From assembly GCA_030442035.1 (NCBI GenBank), contig JAUJEA010000002.1, positions 682,001 through 746,000 of the forward strand: a stretch of DNA of 64,000 nt, given 5' to 3'. Positions 53,284 to 62,661 of this stretch are shown in pieces; position 1 is the first letter of the stretch, and every line of letters begins with the position of its first letter. Below the pieces are notes generated by a model that was not told the DNA's origin, did not search any database, and saw only the letters and a program-made list of their open reading frames with translations. The DNA is from Splendidivirga corallicola (GTDB lineage: Bacteria > Bacteroidota > Bacteroidia > Cytophagales > Cyclobacteriaceae). Made by a program: the position numbers and the translations under genes.

Positions 53284-54648
53284 TTATACTGCTTGATTTA
53301 TTCTCTCTTTTAATTTCAAAACAGCCTTTTTAAACTGCTCGCCCCTGTCTTCATAGTTTTTGAAAAGATCAAAACTTGCACAGGCAGGAGAAAGTAAAAT
53401 AACATCTCCTTTGTTCGCCAATTCGTAGCCGTTTGATATGGCCAGCTCAATACTTTCTGTTTCTTCAATATGATCAACAATGGAAGAAAAAGCCTCTCTC
53501 AACTTTCGATTATCCTTACCAAGACATATCAAAGCTTTCACATGCTTTCTCACCAAATCACTAATCTGATCGTAATCGTTCCCTTTATCAACACCCCCTG
53601 CTATCCAGACAAGGGGCTGATCAAAGGATCCCAGTGCATAATAAACAGCATCTACATTAGTAGCTTTAGAATCATTAATGAATGTGACCTCATTAATGCT
53701 CTCTACAAATTCCAACCTATGTGCTGCATTTTTAAAAGTACCAAAGGCTCTCTTTATCTGATCAAGCGATGCCCCAATAAACTTAGCCGCTGTTACTGCT
53801 GCCATTGTGTTAATGAGGTTATGAAAACCTTTCAAAGGAATATGCCTGGTTTCCATCTCGAAATGGTCTTTTCCGGAAACTTCGAAAACCAGTACATTAT
53901 CTTTGAGATATACGCTACCGCCCTTTTCTTTCGATAAAGAAATCGGGTATCGGTCTACATGGACAGGATTCTTTATTATATATCCATGAATATTGGGATC
54001 GTCCTGATAATAAATGAATTTATCGGAAACGTCCATATTTTGGATGATCCTGAATTTTGATTTTATATAGTTATCAAGATTATCATCATATCTATCCAGG
54101 TGATCAGGGGTGATGTTCAATAAAATGGCCACATCCGCTTTGAAATCAAACATACCGTCCAATTGAAAGCTACTAAGTTCCAGTACGTAATAGTCAAATT
54201 CGTCCTGTACTACCTGCTTAGCCAGACTTTCTCCGACATTACCTGCCAACCCCACATTGAAACCGGATTCTTTCAATAAATGATAGGTCAGCAATGTAGT
54301 GGTAGTTTTCCCATTTGTCCCGGTGATTGCGATGAACTTGGCCCTGGTAAATCTGGCAGCAAATTCAATTTCCGAAATCACGGGTATCTTTAATGATTTA
54401 ATTTTTCTGATCAATGGAACTCCATCAGGTACTCCCGGACTTTTTACTACCGTTCGTGCCTGAAAGATCTTTTCTTCGGTATGAACACCTTCTTCAAATG
54501 CAATATCATGTTCCCGAAGCACATTTCTATTTTCATCCGAAAGCGAATTAATATCGGACAGAAATACATCATGGCCCTTAGCTTTCGCTAAAAGTGCCGC
54601 ACCAACGCCGCTTTCTCCTCCTCCTATGATGACAATTTTTTCGTCCAT
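53284..54648 (-). CDS. murD: UDP-N-acetylmuramoyl-L-alanine--D-glutamate ligase MurD
   Basis: Adds D-Glu to UDP-MurNAc-L-Ala. 454 residues, full length. N-terminal Rossmann-like domain with IIGGGESGVGAALLAKAKG (6-24); ATP site ITGTNGKTTTTLLTYHLL (about 108-125); conserved NITPDHLDRY (about 177-186) and FINDSKATNVDA (about 316-327). The gene is 10 nt before ftsW and 13 nt after mraY. Confidence 0.97.
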   Translation of the reverse strand: MDEKIVIIGGGESGVGAALLAKAKGHDVFLSDINSLSDENRNVLREHDIAFEEGVHTEEKIFQARTVVKSPGVPDGVPLIRKIKSLKIPVISEIEFAARFTRAKFIAITGTNGKTTTTLLTYHLLKESGFNVGLAGNVGESLAKQVVQDEFDYYVLELSSFQLDGMFDFKADVAILLNITPDHLDRYDDNLDNYIKSKFRIIQNMDVSDKFIYYQDDPNIHGYIIKNPVHVDRYPISLSKEKGGSVYLKDNVLVFEVSGKDHFEMETRHIPLKGFHNLINTMAAVTAAKFIGASLDQIKRAFGTFKNAAHRLEFVESINEVTFINDSKATNVDAVYYALGSFDQPLVWIAGGVDKGNDYDQISDLVRKHVKALICLGKDNRKLREAFSSIVDHIEETESIELAISNGYELANKGDVILLSPACASFDLFKNYEDRGEQFKKAVLKLKERINQAV

Positions 54649-54661
54649 GATATATCCTTTG

Positions 54662-55876
54662 TTATCGTAATTTCAAAGTAGCCAGCGACAGGATGGCAAG
54701 CAAAATGCCTACAATCCAGAACCTGGTTACTATTTTAGCTTCATGATAATTTTTCTTTTGATAATGATGATGAAGAGGCGACATTAGGAATATCCTTCGT
54801 CCTTCACCGAATTTCTTCTTGGTATATTTAAAATATGATACCTGAAGGATCACCGACACAAGCTCTATCAGAAAAATACCACACAATACTGGTATCAATA
54901 ATTCTTTTCGTATGGTTAGGGCTAACACAGCAATAACACCACCCAAAGTAAGACTGCCAGTATCTCCCATAAAAACCTGAGCAGGATATGCATTGTACCA
55001 TAGAAACCCAATACAAGCTCCTACAAAAGCCGAGCTAAACACTGCCAGTTCCCCTAAATCAGGTATGTACATAATGTTGAGGTAATCGGTAAAATCAACC
55101 CGACCGGACAAATAGGCAAGTATTGCCAACGTGAGTCCAATAATAGCCGAAGTTCCTGCGGCCAAACCATCTATTCCATCCGTAATATTTGCTCCGTTGG
55201 AAACAGCTGTTATAATAAAGATTACAAAAAGCACATAAATGATCCAGGTATATTGTTCACTTAGAAAAGGCAATATGTTTTTGTAATCCAGTTCATTATT
55301 CTTCAAAAAAGGAATAGTGGTTTTAGTTGATTTTATTTCAGTCAACGTGGTAGTGATTTCCTCGGAACCCTGCGTTTGAGTGGCAACCTCCGTGAAGAGA
55401 CCAATAACCACATCACTGTGAAAATAGAGTGTTAATCCGACGATCAAGCCTAAAGTGACTTGTCCAAAAATCTTAAATTTACCTGCTAATCCCTGTTTAT
55501 TTTTCTTAAATACTTTAATATAATCATCCGTAAATCCAATAAGCCCCAGCCAAACTGTAGTAATGAGTAAGAGAATGATATAGATATTCTCAAGTCTGGC
55601 AAAGAACAGGGTTGGTATTAAAATGGCTGCAATAATGATAATACCCCCCATGGTTGGTGTACCTTGTTTTTCCATTTGCCCGGCCAATCCCAAATCTCTG
55701 ATACTTTCTCCAACCTGTTTTTTACGCAAAAGATCAATAAGGGATCGTCCGAAAACTATGGTAATCAGTAGAGAAATTGCTGCGGCCATACCAGCCCTGA
55801 AAGAGATATATTGAAATACCCCGGCCCCAAAAAAATCAAATTCTCTTTCTAAATAATCAAACAAATAATAAAACAT
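54662..55876 (-). CDS. mraY: Phospho-MurNAc-pentapeptide transferase MraY
   Basis: Integral membrane enzyme that makes lipid I from UDP-MurNAc-pentapeptide and undecaprenyl phosphate. 404 residues, about ten helices, somewhat longer than E. coli MraY because of a loop (about 160-205) rich in Thr typical of Bacteroidota. Catalytic Asp pair in FTDDYIK (about 116-122); [15 protein letters not shown] (about 227-241); [12 protein letters not shown] (about 303-314); [10 protein letters not shown] (about 362-371), all conserved. Confidence 0.97.
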   Translation of the reverse strand: MFYYLFDYLEREFDFFGAGVFQYISFRAGMAAAISLLITIVFGRSLIDLLRKKQVGESIRDLGLAGQMEKQGTPTMGGIIIIAAILIPTLFFARLENIYIILLLITTVWLGLIGFTDDYIKVFKKNKQGLAGKFKIFGQVTLGLIVGLTLYFHSDVVIGLFTEVATQTQGSEEITTTLTEIKSTKTTIPFLKNNELDYKNILPFLSEQYTWIIYVLFVIFIITAVSNGANITDGIDGLAAGTSAIIGLTLAILAYLSGRVDFTDYLNIMYIPDLGELAVFSSAFVGACIGFLWYNAYPAQVFMGDTGSLTLGGVIAVLALTIRKELLIPVLCGIFLIELVSVILQVSYFKYTKKKFGEGRRIFLMSPLHHHYQKKNYHEAKIVTRFWIVGILLAILSLATLKLR

Positions 55877-55905
55877 CTATCTCTATTGATTTACTTCTTT
55901 ACCAA

Positions 55906-57372
55906 TTATGATTCGTTTAACATATCCAAAGTTTCGCCCAATATCTTCTTATCATCAAAAGGATTTCGTACTCCCTTTATTTCCTGATATGTTTCGTGTC
56001 CTTTCCCTGCAACCAAAATAATATCATGATTATCTGCCAAGGAACAAGCTGTCTTTATAGCTTCTTTTCTGTCTGTTATTGCCAGTGTCTTTTTAAAGTT
56101 ACTTGGAGCAACTCCCTGCTGCATGTCCTTAATAATTGTATCGGGATCCTCGTCCCTGGGATTATCAGAGGTAAGAATCACTTTATCACTATACTTCGTG
56201 GCGATGTTCGCCATTATTGGTCTTTTCTCTTTATCCCTGTTTCCTCCACATCCTACCACTGTTATTACTTTTTCATTTCCTGTTCTGAACTCCTTTATTG
56301 TAGATAATACATTTTCCAAAGCATCCGGTGTATGTGCATAGTCTACAATAGCTGCAATGTTTGTTCTGGTATTGACAAGTTCGAATCTTCCCGGGGCGGT
56401 TGACAGTTCCGACAGGCAAGTCAGTACATCTTCACTGTTTTCACCTAGTAAAACAGCAGCAGCATAAATTCCGATCAGATTGTATGCATTGAAGGCTCCT
56501 ATCAACTTAAACCATACATTTTGATGGTCTATTTCCAACTCCAGTCCCTGTAGCGTATTGGATAAAATTTTAGCCTTAAAATCACAAAGTGTTCTTAGCG
56601 CAAAAGTCTTTTTAGTTGCCTTGGTATTCTGCAACATCACCAATCCTCTTTTGTCATCCGCATTGACCAATGCAAATGATGAGGATGATAAACCATCAAA
56701 TAGTAGCTTCTTTGCTTTTATATATTCATCGAATGTTTTGTGATAGTCCAAATGATCATGTGAAATATTGGTGAAAATGGCGCCGGTAAAATCAAGGCCT
56801 GCCACCCTACCCTGCACAAGCGCATGCGAACTCACTTCCATGAAACAATGTGTACAGGAACGCTCCAACATCTCAGCTAACAACTTGTTCAAAGTCAGGG
56901 CATCAGGGGTCGTGTGTGTTGCCGGGAGGACTTCTTCATTAATATAATTATTCACTGTTGAGATCAGTCCGACATTATATCCCAGTTTTCCAAAAAGCTG
57001 ATGCATCAACACAACTGTGGTAGTTTTGCCATTGGTACCTGTAACACCTACAAGCTTCAGTTTGGAAGAAGGATTACCATAAAAATTTGAGGCTATTCTT
57101 CCCAATGCCGTCCCACTATCAGCGACTTCGATGAAAGTTACATTATCAGGAAATTGCTTTGGGAGTTTTTCACAAACAATAGCTGTCGCCCCTTTTTCCA
57201 CAGCGGAATTAATAAATTGGTGGCCATCAACCTGTGTTCCAACAACAGCAACAAAGAGACTATTCGGCTCCACTTTTCTGGAATCGAATTGGACATTATG
57301 GATCTCCAGATCAGTATTGCCTGAAACACTGATCAAGGAAACTTTGTATAATATGTCTCTAAGAATTGCCAT
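55906..57372 (-). CDS. murE: UDP-N-acetylmuramoyl-L-alanyl-D-glutamate--diamino acid ligase MurE
   Basis: Adds the third stem-peptide residue. 488 residues. ATP-site VTGTNGKTTTVVLMHQL (about 109-125), conserved ISHDHLDYHKTFDEYIKAKKLLFD (about 205-228), VDYAHTPDALENVL (about 336-349), and the selectivity motif TSDNPRDEDP (about 401-410), where DNPR indicates meso-diaminopimelate as the substrate. ATG start overlaps the stop codon of ftsI by one base (TAATG). Confidence 0.97.
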   Translation of the reverse strand: MAILRDILYKVSLISVSGNTDLEIHNVQFDSRKVEPNSLFVAVVGTQVDGHQFINSAVEKGATAIVCEKLPKQFPDNVTFIEVADSGTALGRIASNFYGNPSSKLKLVGVTGTNGKTTTVVLMHQLFGKLGYNVGLISTVNNYINEEVLPATHTTPDALTLNKLLAEMLERSCTHCFMEVSSHALVQGRVAGLDFTGAIFTNISHDHLDYHKTFDEYIKAKKLLFDGLSSSSFALVNADDKRGLVMLQNTKATKKTFALRTLCDFKAKILSNTLQGLELEIDHQNVWFKLIGAFNAYNLIGIYAAAVLLGENSEDVLTCLSELSTAPGRFELVNTRTNIAAIVDYAHTPDALENVLSTIKEFRTGNEKVITVVGCGGNRDKEKRPIMANIATKYSDKVILTSDNPRDEDPDTIIKDMQQGVAPSNFKKTLAITDRKEAIKTACSLADNHDIILVAGKGHETYQEIKGVRNPFDDKKILGETLDMLNES

Positions 57373-59474
57373 TAACCCAATTTGAGTGTAATTCTATTAC
57401 CTTTTGTTACTTTCTTACCAGGTGAGATCGATTGTTCTGTCACTCTTCCTTTTCCCTTAAATAATACCTGCAATCCATTGTTCTCCAGAACATAGATCGC
57501 ATCGCGCAAGGTCATTCCTACTACATCCGGCACTGTGTAGGGATGGATCCTATTTGGTCTCCATTTTACAGCAAGATTACTTCTTTGAGATTTCACCCAC
57601 GCCTCATCGGTTTGTGAGTGATTTGAAATACCCAACTCATTGCACAGCAATTTTAGGTCCTCCTGATTTCCAGCTCTTATGACAGGAAAAATACCGGAAG
57701 GTCTTTCCCAATCACCGGCCATCGCTTCTTGCATTTGAATATCAAGTGCATATATCTTGTCAGCAATCTCTTTAAACACAGGCGCTGCCACATCACTACC
57801 ATATTGTTTATAGCCTTTGGGGTTATCAATCACTACAATACAACTATACCGGGGGTTTCTTGCTGGAAAATATCCTGCAAATGAAGTATAATACTCCCTT
57901 TTATAACCTCCGCCTTTCTTTACTTTCTTTGAGGTTCCCGTTTTCCCGGCTATTTTATAATAACTGTTTTTTATATTACTGGCAGTGCCATTTTCAACAA
58001 CTCCTTCCAATAAAACCTTCACTTTCTCCAGGGTGCTCTTTGAACAAACTTTTTTGGTAATCACTGATGAAGTATAACTGTCAATGGTTTTACCTGCCTT
58101 ACTAACACGCTTTACAATAATCGGTCTGATCATTTTGCCATTATTGGCAATAGCATTGAAGAAAGTCAGGGTTTGTAAGGGTGTCATATGCAGCTCATGT
58201 CCAATAGACATCCAGGGCAAAGTGGTTCCACTCCATGTTTTGTCCTCCGGCGTTTTAATATAAGGAACACCTTCTCCAATCAGCTGAAATCCAATAGGTC
58301 TTGTCAACCCAAATCGATCAAGGTATTTGATGAATTTATGTGGATTAGATCCAAAATGTGTATTCACCATTTTGGAAACGGCAATATTGGATGATTTTTC
58401 AAAAGCTTGTTTTACTGTGATTTTCCCATAACCTCCATATTTATCATCAGGCATTATGCGATCATAATATTGGAATTTTCCATCCCCTGCATTAATAGTG
58501 TCTGTCAGACGGACATTAGAATCTTCCAATAAGGCAATCATGGATGCCAACTTAAAGGTAGATCCTGGTTCGGTTGCATCCTGCACTGCATAATTGTATA
58601 TCTCACGATAATCTATGCGTTCTCCACGTACGTATCTTTTCAGATTAGCAATGGCTTTTATCTCTCCTGTTTCTACTTCCATGATCACCGCGCAGCCATA
58701 ATCTGCCTGAAGGTTTTGAAGCCCTCTAATCAAGGCATCACTTGTAATATCCTGTAAATTAATATCAATGGTGGTTTCAATATCCAAACCATCGACTGAG
58801 GGAACTTCGGATCCATCATTTACAGGTTTCCAGTTGCCTCCCGCAATTTTTTGATATAATGCTTTTCCATCACGGCCAGCCAATTTATCATTAAAGCTAT
58901 ATTCCAGCCCGGCACCATAATTGTCCTCATTCAAATAACCTATAGTTCTGAAGCCGAGCCCTGTAAAAGGCCTGAATCTTTTATCAACCTTTTCGAAGAT
59001 CACTCCACCTTTCAGCCTGCCCTGCCTGAATATTGGCCATCTGGACATCATTTTCCGTTCGCGATAGTTGATCTTTTTTGTTGACAACAGCAGGTACCTT
59101 TTTTTGGATGACCTGGCCGTTTTTATTTTTCTCTTATAATATTCCTTATCTCCTTCTTTAAAATGCTTTGAAAGCAAAAGTGATAACGAATCCAAACCAT
59201 GCCTGAAACTATCTCCCTGGGCTATATACGGATCAAAGGCTACTCTGAAAAAAGGAAGAGACGTTGCCAATAAGCTACCATTGTCAGAATAAATATTCCC
59301 CCTGGTTGCCTTTACGGTGCGATATTGAAGACCAATATCCTCGGCCATTTGCTTCCATTGATCACCTTCAACATATTGAACACGGACAATTCTGACTATG
59401 ATGGCCACAGCAAATATGAAGACAGCAAGGAAAGCTAATCTAGCTCTTATTAATATGGCTCTTTTAATATTCAC
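57372..59474 (-). CDS. ftsI: Divisome transpeptidase FtsI (PBP3-like) with a PASTA domain
   Basis: Penicillin-binding transpeptidase for septal peptidoglycan. 700 residues: one N-terminal helix (about 12-29), a dimerisation domain, and a transpeptidase domain with motifs STFK (in EPGSTFKLASM, about 308), SSN (in KSSNIAVSKM, about 364) and KTG (in AGKTGTSKK, about 515). The C-terminal 65 residues form a PASTA-like domain (VPDVVGMTLRDAIYVLENNG). GTG start at 59474, overlapping the end of the ftsL gene by 11 nt. The PASTA addition is common in Bacteroidota FtsI. Confidence 0.96.
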   Translation of the reverse strand: MNIKRAILIRARLAFLAVFIFAVAIIVRIVRVQYVEGDQWKQMAEDIGLQYRTVKATRGNIYSDNGSLLATSLPFFRVAFDPYIAQGDSFRHGLDSLSLLLSKHFKEGDKEYYKRKIKTARSSKKRYLLLSTKKINYRERKMMSRWPIFRQGRLKGGVIFEKVDKRFRPFTGLGFRTIGYLNEDNYGAGLEYSFNDKLAGRDGKALYQKIAGGNWKPVNDGSEVPSVDGLDIETTIDINLQDITSDALIRGLQNLQADYGCAVIMEVETGEIKAIANLKRYVRGERIDYREIYNYAVQDATEPGSTFKLASMIALLEDSNVRLTDTINAGDGKFQYYDRIMPDDKYGGYGKITVKQAFEKSSNIAVSKMVNTHFGSNPHKFIKYLDRFGLTRPIGFQLIGEGVPYIKTPEDKTWSGTTLPWMSIGHELHMTPLQTLTFFNAIANNGKMIRPIIVKRVSKAGKTIDSYTSSVITKKVCSKSTLEKVKVLLEGVVENGTASNIKNSYYKIAGKTGTSKKVKKGGGYKREYYTSFAGYFPARNPRYSCIVVIDNPKGYKQYGSDVAAPVFKEIADKIYALDIQMQEAMAGDWERPSGIFPVIRAGNQEDLKLLCNELGISNHSQTDEAWVKSQRSNLAVKWRPNRIHPYTVPDVVGMTLRDAIYVLENNGLQVLFKGKGRVTEQSISPGKKVTKGNRITLKLG

Positions 59475-59838
59475 CCTTTTTTACTATTATTTTAACAGGT
59501 GGTTTTGAACTTTCTTTTAATCCTAAGTTTTCAACTTTTTTTGCAACCTCTGATTGCAACCTTGCATGCATATAATCCGCCTGAAGTGTTCTGAAATCTG
59601 CTCTGAGATCCTCAACCTCTTCTTTTATCTTATCAATTTTTCTTATGGTTTTTTCGGCATAATGGACATTTCCTATATAACATATCCCAATGGCTGATAT
59701 GAAGAGTATATAGGGCAAGTACTTTATAGGCAAGCCATTCTCAAACAGACCATTGATACTAATGTGTTTCTCAATAAATGAAAAAACACTTTTCCTGTTT
59801 TGATTATTCTGACTTACTCTATAAGTATTTTTTGTCAT
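59464..59838 (-). CDS. FtsL-like divisome protein
   Basis: A 124-residue bitopic membrane protein at the conserved ftsL position between rsmH and ftsI. A basic, Asn-rich cytoplasmic tail (1-40), one transmembrane helix (about 41-58, YLPYILFISAIGICYIGNV), then a coiled coil (about 62-110; IRKIDKIKEEVEDLRADFRTL) as in FtsL. Sequence conservation is low in this family, so the call rests on layout and place. ATG start at 59838, 2 nt after rsmH. Confidence 0.85.
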   Translation of the reverse strand: MTKNTYRVSQNNQNRKSVFSFIEKHISINGLFENGLPIKYLPYILFISAIGICYIGNVHYAEKTIRKIDKIKEEVEDLRADFRTLQADYMHARLQSEVAKKVENLGLKESSKPPVKIIVKKGEY

Positions 59839-59840
59839 GC

Positions 59841-60743
59841 TTAATTCCTTTCGGCAATTCTCAGTTTTGCACTTCTTGCTCTGTTATTTAAGTTTATCTC
59901 ATCTTCAGAAGCTTCAATTGGTTTTTTGCTTACAGGACTAAATGGTCTGATTATATTACCATAAAAGTCTTTTTCTACCTCTCCGAAAAATTTCCCTTTA
60001 TTCATATAATTTTTAACTAACCTGTCTTCCAAAGAGTGATATGACACAATGACCAATCTACCTTTGGGCTTTAAGATATCTGCGCATTGTTGAAGCATTT
60101 CCTTCAGGGCCTCCATTTCATTATTAACCTCTATCCTGATTGCCTGAAACACTTGTGCATAATATTTAAATATTCTCCCCTTCGGAGCATTTTTATCAAG
60201 AACTTCTTTCAGTTCCTGAATAGTCTTGATTTCTTTTTGTGTTCTTGCTGCTACAATCTGTTTGGCCAGTGTCTTTGCATTTTTTATTTCCCCATAAATA
60301 CCAAACATTTTATGCAGCTCTTCTTCACTATAGCTATTAACAACCTCCCTGGCAGTCAACGCTGCTTTAGGGTCCATTCGCATATCCAGCGCAGCATCAA
60401 ACCTTGTTGAAAAACCTCTTTCTGGCGTATCAATTTGATGGGATGAAACACCCAAATCGGCCAATATGCCATCAATCTTTTTTGCACCGTGCAGTTTCAA
60501 ATACTTTTTAAAATACCTGAAATTAGCAGCTATGAATGTAAAAGAACTGTTTGTGATCTCATCAGCATTTACTTTTGCATCAGGGTCCTGATCAAAACCG
60601 TATAACTGTCCACCCTTCAACCTATTTAAAATCTCTTTGCTATGTCCACCTCCACCAAAGGTCAAATCGACATATACACCATCCGGTTTAATATTTAACG
60701 CCTCCAAACACTCTTTTAACATTACCGGCCGATGGTAATCCAT
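59841..60743 (-). CDS. rsmH: 16S rRNA (cytosine(1402)-N4)-methyltransferase RsmH
   Basis: S-adenosylmethionine-dependent methyltransferase acting on C1402 of 16S rRNA. 300 residues. Seen: the N-terminal HRPVMLKECLEAL (4-16), the SAM site VDLTFGGGGHSKEIL (about 24-38), ILADLGVSSHQIDTPERGFS (about 94-113), and VSYHSLEDRLVKN (about 249-261). It lies 12 nt after mraZ in the usual dcw order. Confidence 0.97.
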   Translation of the reverse strand: MDYHRPVMLKECLEALNIKPDGVYVDLTFGGGGHSKEILNRLKGGQLYGFDQDPDAKVNADEITNSSFTFIAANFRYFKKYLKLHGAKKIDGILADLGVSSHQIDTPERGFSTRFDAALDMRMDPKAALTAREVVNSYSEEELHKMFGIYGEIKNAKTLAKQIVAARTQKEIKTIQELKEVLDKNAPKGRIFKYYAQVFQAIRIEVNNEMEALKEMLQQCADILKPKGRLVIVSYHSLEDRLVKNYMNKGKFFGEVEKDFYGNIIRPFSPVSKKPIEASEDEINLNNRARSAKLRIAERN

Positions 60744-60755
60744 GTTTAATCTATC

Positions 60756-61226
60756 TTAACCCTTTTTTTCCTGGTTCTTTTTCTCCAAGATCCTCTTGCT
60801 CAAATCTTTGAATTGCTGCTCATCTTTGACTTCATATTTTGATTCGAAGGTTTCCGGGTTCCAAATTTCCATCCTTTGTCTCACACCAATTACTAAAACC
60901 TCTTTTTGGAGGTTTAACGCTTGTTGAAATTTTTTTGGAATAAGAAAGCGGAAATTATTGTCCATTTCCACTTCGTCAATACCACGCATGAAATTACGTT
61001 CGAATTCCCTTACTTCCGGGTCCAATTCATCCAGGTTTTCATAGCGCTTTATCATCTTCTCAAATTCAACAAGAGGATAAATTGTTATGCACTGATCAAA
61101 GCTCTTCTGGAGCATTAGTGTACGCGTATGTTCTTTAGGTAATTTATTTTTCAGGCGCGCGGGAAGCATTAGTCTGCCTTTGGCATCCAGCTTACATAAA
61201 AACTCGCCCGAAAATAATGAAGTCAT
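60756..61226 (-). CDS. mraZ: Transcriptional regulator MraZ
   Basis: AbrB-type DNA-binding protein, first gene of the dcw cluster and, in E. coli, a repressor of its own operon. 156 residues with two MraZ half-domains: FSGEFLCKLDAKGRLMLPARLKN (5-27) and VEMDNNFRFLIPKKFQ (about 90-105), each with the DxxGR-like turn (the second is weaker, DNNFR). C-terminus Lys-rich. ATG start 61226. The promoter upstream carries a fourfold TGG repeat that matches the known MraZ-box spacing. Confidence 0.96.
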   Translation of the reverse strand: MTSLFSGEFLCKLDAKGRLMLPARLKNKLPKEHTRTLMLQKSFDQCITIYPLVEFEKMIKRYENLDELDPEVREFERNFMRGIDEVEMDNNFRFLIPKKFQQALNLQKEVLVIGVRQRMEIWNPETFESKYEVKDEQQFKDLSKRILEKKNQEKKG

Positions 61227-61256
61227 GTACTAATGCGCTTTGAACACTCTAATAAA

Positions 61257-61264
61257 CAAAAGTA
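61257..61264 (-). promoter_or_regulatory. -7 promoter element of the dcw cluster
   Basis: On the minus strand TACTTTTG (61264-61257) matches the Bacteroidota -7 consensus TAnnTTTG. It is 30 nt upstream of the mraZ ATG and immediately downstream of the TGG repeat array, so a bound repressor would cover the -33 region. Confidence 0.65.
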
Positions 61265-61270
61265 AGAAAA

Positions 61271-61310
61271 ATTCTCCCACTTTCTACCACAATATACCAA
61301 ATTTTTCCAA
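61271..61310 (-). promoter_or_regulatory. Putative MraZ operator: four TGG repeats at 10-nt spacing
   Basis: Read on the minus strand from 61310, four consecutive 10-mers start TTGGAAAAAT, TTGGTATATT, GTGGTAGAAA and GTGGGAGAAT, so TGG recurs four times exactly 10 nt apart. MraZ in E. coli binds direct TGGGN repeats separated by 5 nt, which is the same 10-nt period. The array lies upstream of the -7 box and overlaps the place of the -33 element, fitting autorepression by MraZ. Confidence 0.7.
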
Positions 61311-61436
61311 TTTTTGGCACGAGCTTCCACATTTCGCACAGAAGCGACAGCATTTATGACATTTCCATTTCCTGGCTTTTCACTGAGGAGGTTCAGTGTG
61401 AATTAATATGAATATAAATAAAATACACTTTATTGG

Positions 61437-62642
61437 TTACGAAATAGCTTTTTCATTCCTTAATCTATCAATTTTCTGCTGGTTGTAAGATAAAATATCT
61501 TTTAAGATCTCGGTAGTATGTTCACCAATCAATGGCGGTGGAGCGAAGTGGGAGGTCATCCCAAAAATAGTTGATTTGGCAGCCATATTTTTCACACCTT
61601 TCAAACTTACCCGGTTTTGAGTGTGATCGGTGATCAGCATGTTTTTAGCGAGATCCTGACTAAAAACTTCTTCCAGGTTATTCACAGATCCTGCAGGAAT
61701 CCTATTATTATGCAATCTAATGAGTATTTCTTTCTTTGGAAAGTTTTTTATTTTCCGCTCCAAGATTAAAAGTAAATCATCCCGGTTTTTTACTCTCTCA
61801 GCATTATTTGCAAATTTGGGATTCGTCGCCAACTCCTCACATTCAATGATTTTGCACAAAGATTGAAACTGTTTATCAGTTCCTACAGCCAAGATAATTT
61901 CATGATCATCAGAGGTTTTAAAAGTATTCCCATAAGGGCAGATATTAGGATGTCCGGATCCCATCTTTTCCGGAACCTGTCCCGCTACCAGGTAGTTACT
62001 TGCCTGGTTGGCCAATGAGGATATGGCAGCATCGTACAGAGAAACGGTCACCTGTTTGCCTTTTCCATTCTTCATTCTATCGATCATCGCAATCAAAACC
62101 GCTTCTTTAAGGTGGTGTGCAGCCAAAATATCTATCAAAGCCACTGGCATTTTCAAGCGACTCCCTCCTGGCTCACCATTCATATACATGAACCCTGATT
62201 CAGCCTGAATAATTGCGTCATAACCCGTTCGGGGATCATCATCGCCATATCCAGTTATTTGCCCATAGATAAGTTGGGGGTTTATAGAGGCCAATGTCTG
62301 ATAATCAACCTTTAGCTTTTCGGCATCCCCGGCCTTGTAACTTGCAATAACCACATCTATTTTTCCCACCAGTTGATGTATAATTTCAAGTCCTTTTATT
62401 TTATTCAGGTCGATCGCCATTGACTTTTTACTCCAGTTGGTTGATGCGAAATAGGCAGATATCTCGCCTTGCTCATTTTTGAGTTTCCAATGTCTCGTTA
62501 CATCTCCGTTTGTCAGCAGATTTTCTACTTTGATCACATCAGCGCCAAGCTCTGCAAAGAATTGACCTACCGAAGGTCCAGCCAGGACCGAGGCCAGTTC
62601 CAATACTTTGAGGTCGGAAAATATTTGTTTATTTTGTGCCAC
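61437..62642 (-). CDS. Class III CoA-transferase (CaiB/BaiF family)
   Basis: Moves CoA between carboxylic acids. 401 residues, standard length. N-terminal LKVLELASVLAGPSVGQFFAELGADVIKVE (about 12-41) and the following SKKSMAIDLNKIKG are hallmarks. The catalytic Asp of the family follows GYGDDDPRTGYD (about 132-143) and VQAESGFMYMNGEPGG. The start is GTG at 62642, so the divergent lipoprotein ATG is only 19 nt away. The substrate is unknown; no racemase or dehydratase gene is adjacent. Confidence 0.92.
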   Translation of the reverse strand: MAQNKQIFSDLKVLELASVLAGPSVGQFFAELGADVIKVENLLTNGDVTRHWKLKNEQGEISAYFASTNWSKKSMAIDLNKIKGLEIIHQLVGKIDVVIASYKAGDAEKLKVDYQTLASINPQLIYGQITGYGDDDPRTGYDAIIQAESGFMYMNGEPGGSRLKMPVALIDILAAHHLKEAVLIAMIDRMKNGKGKQVTVSLYDAAISSLANQASNYLVAGQVPEKMGSGHPNICPYGNTFKTSDDHEIILAVGTDKQFQSLCKIIECEELATNPKFANNAERVKNRDDLLLILERKIKNFPKKEILIRLHNNRIPAGSVNNLEEVFSQDLAKNMLITDHTQNRVSLKGVKNMAAKSTIFGMTSHFAPPPLIGEHTTEILKDILSYNQQKIDRLRNEKAIS

Positions 62643-62661
62643 CTTACTTTACAAATTAACC

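Noticed and set aside
61378-61402. Hairpin CACTGA/TCAGTG after the CoA-transferase gene as a terminator.
   Set aside because: The stem is short and bulged and has no T-run on the relevant strand.
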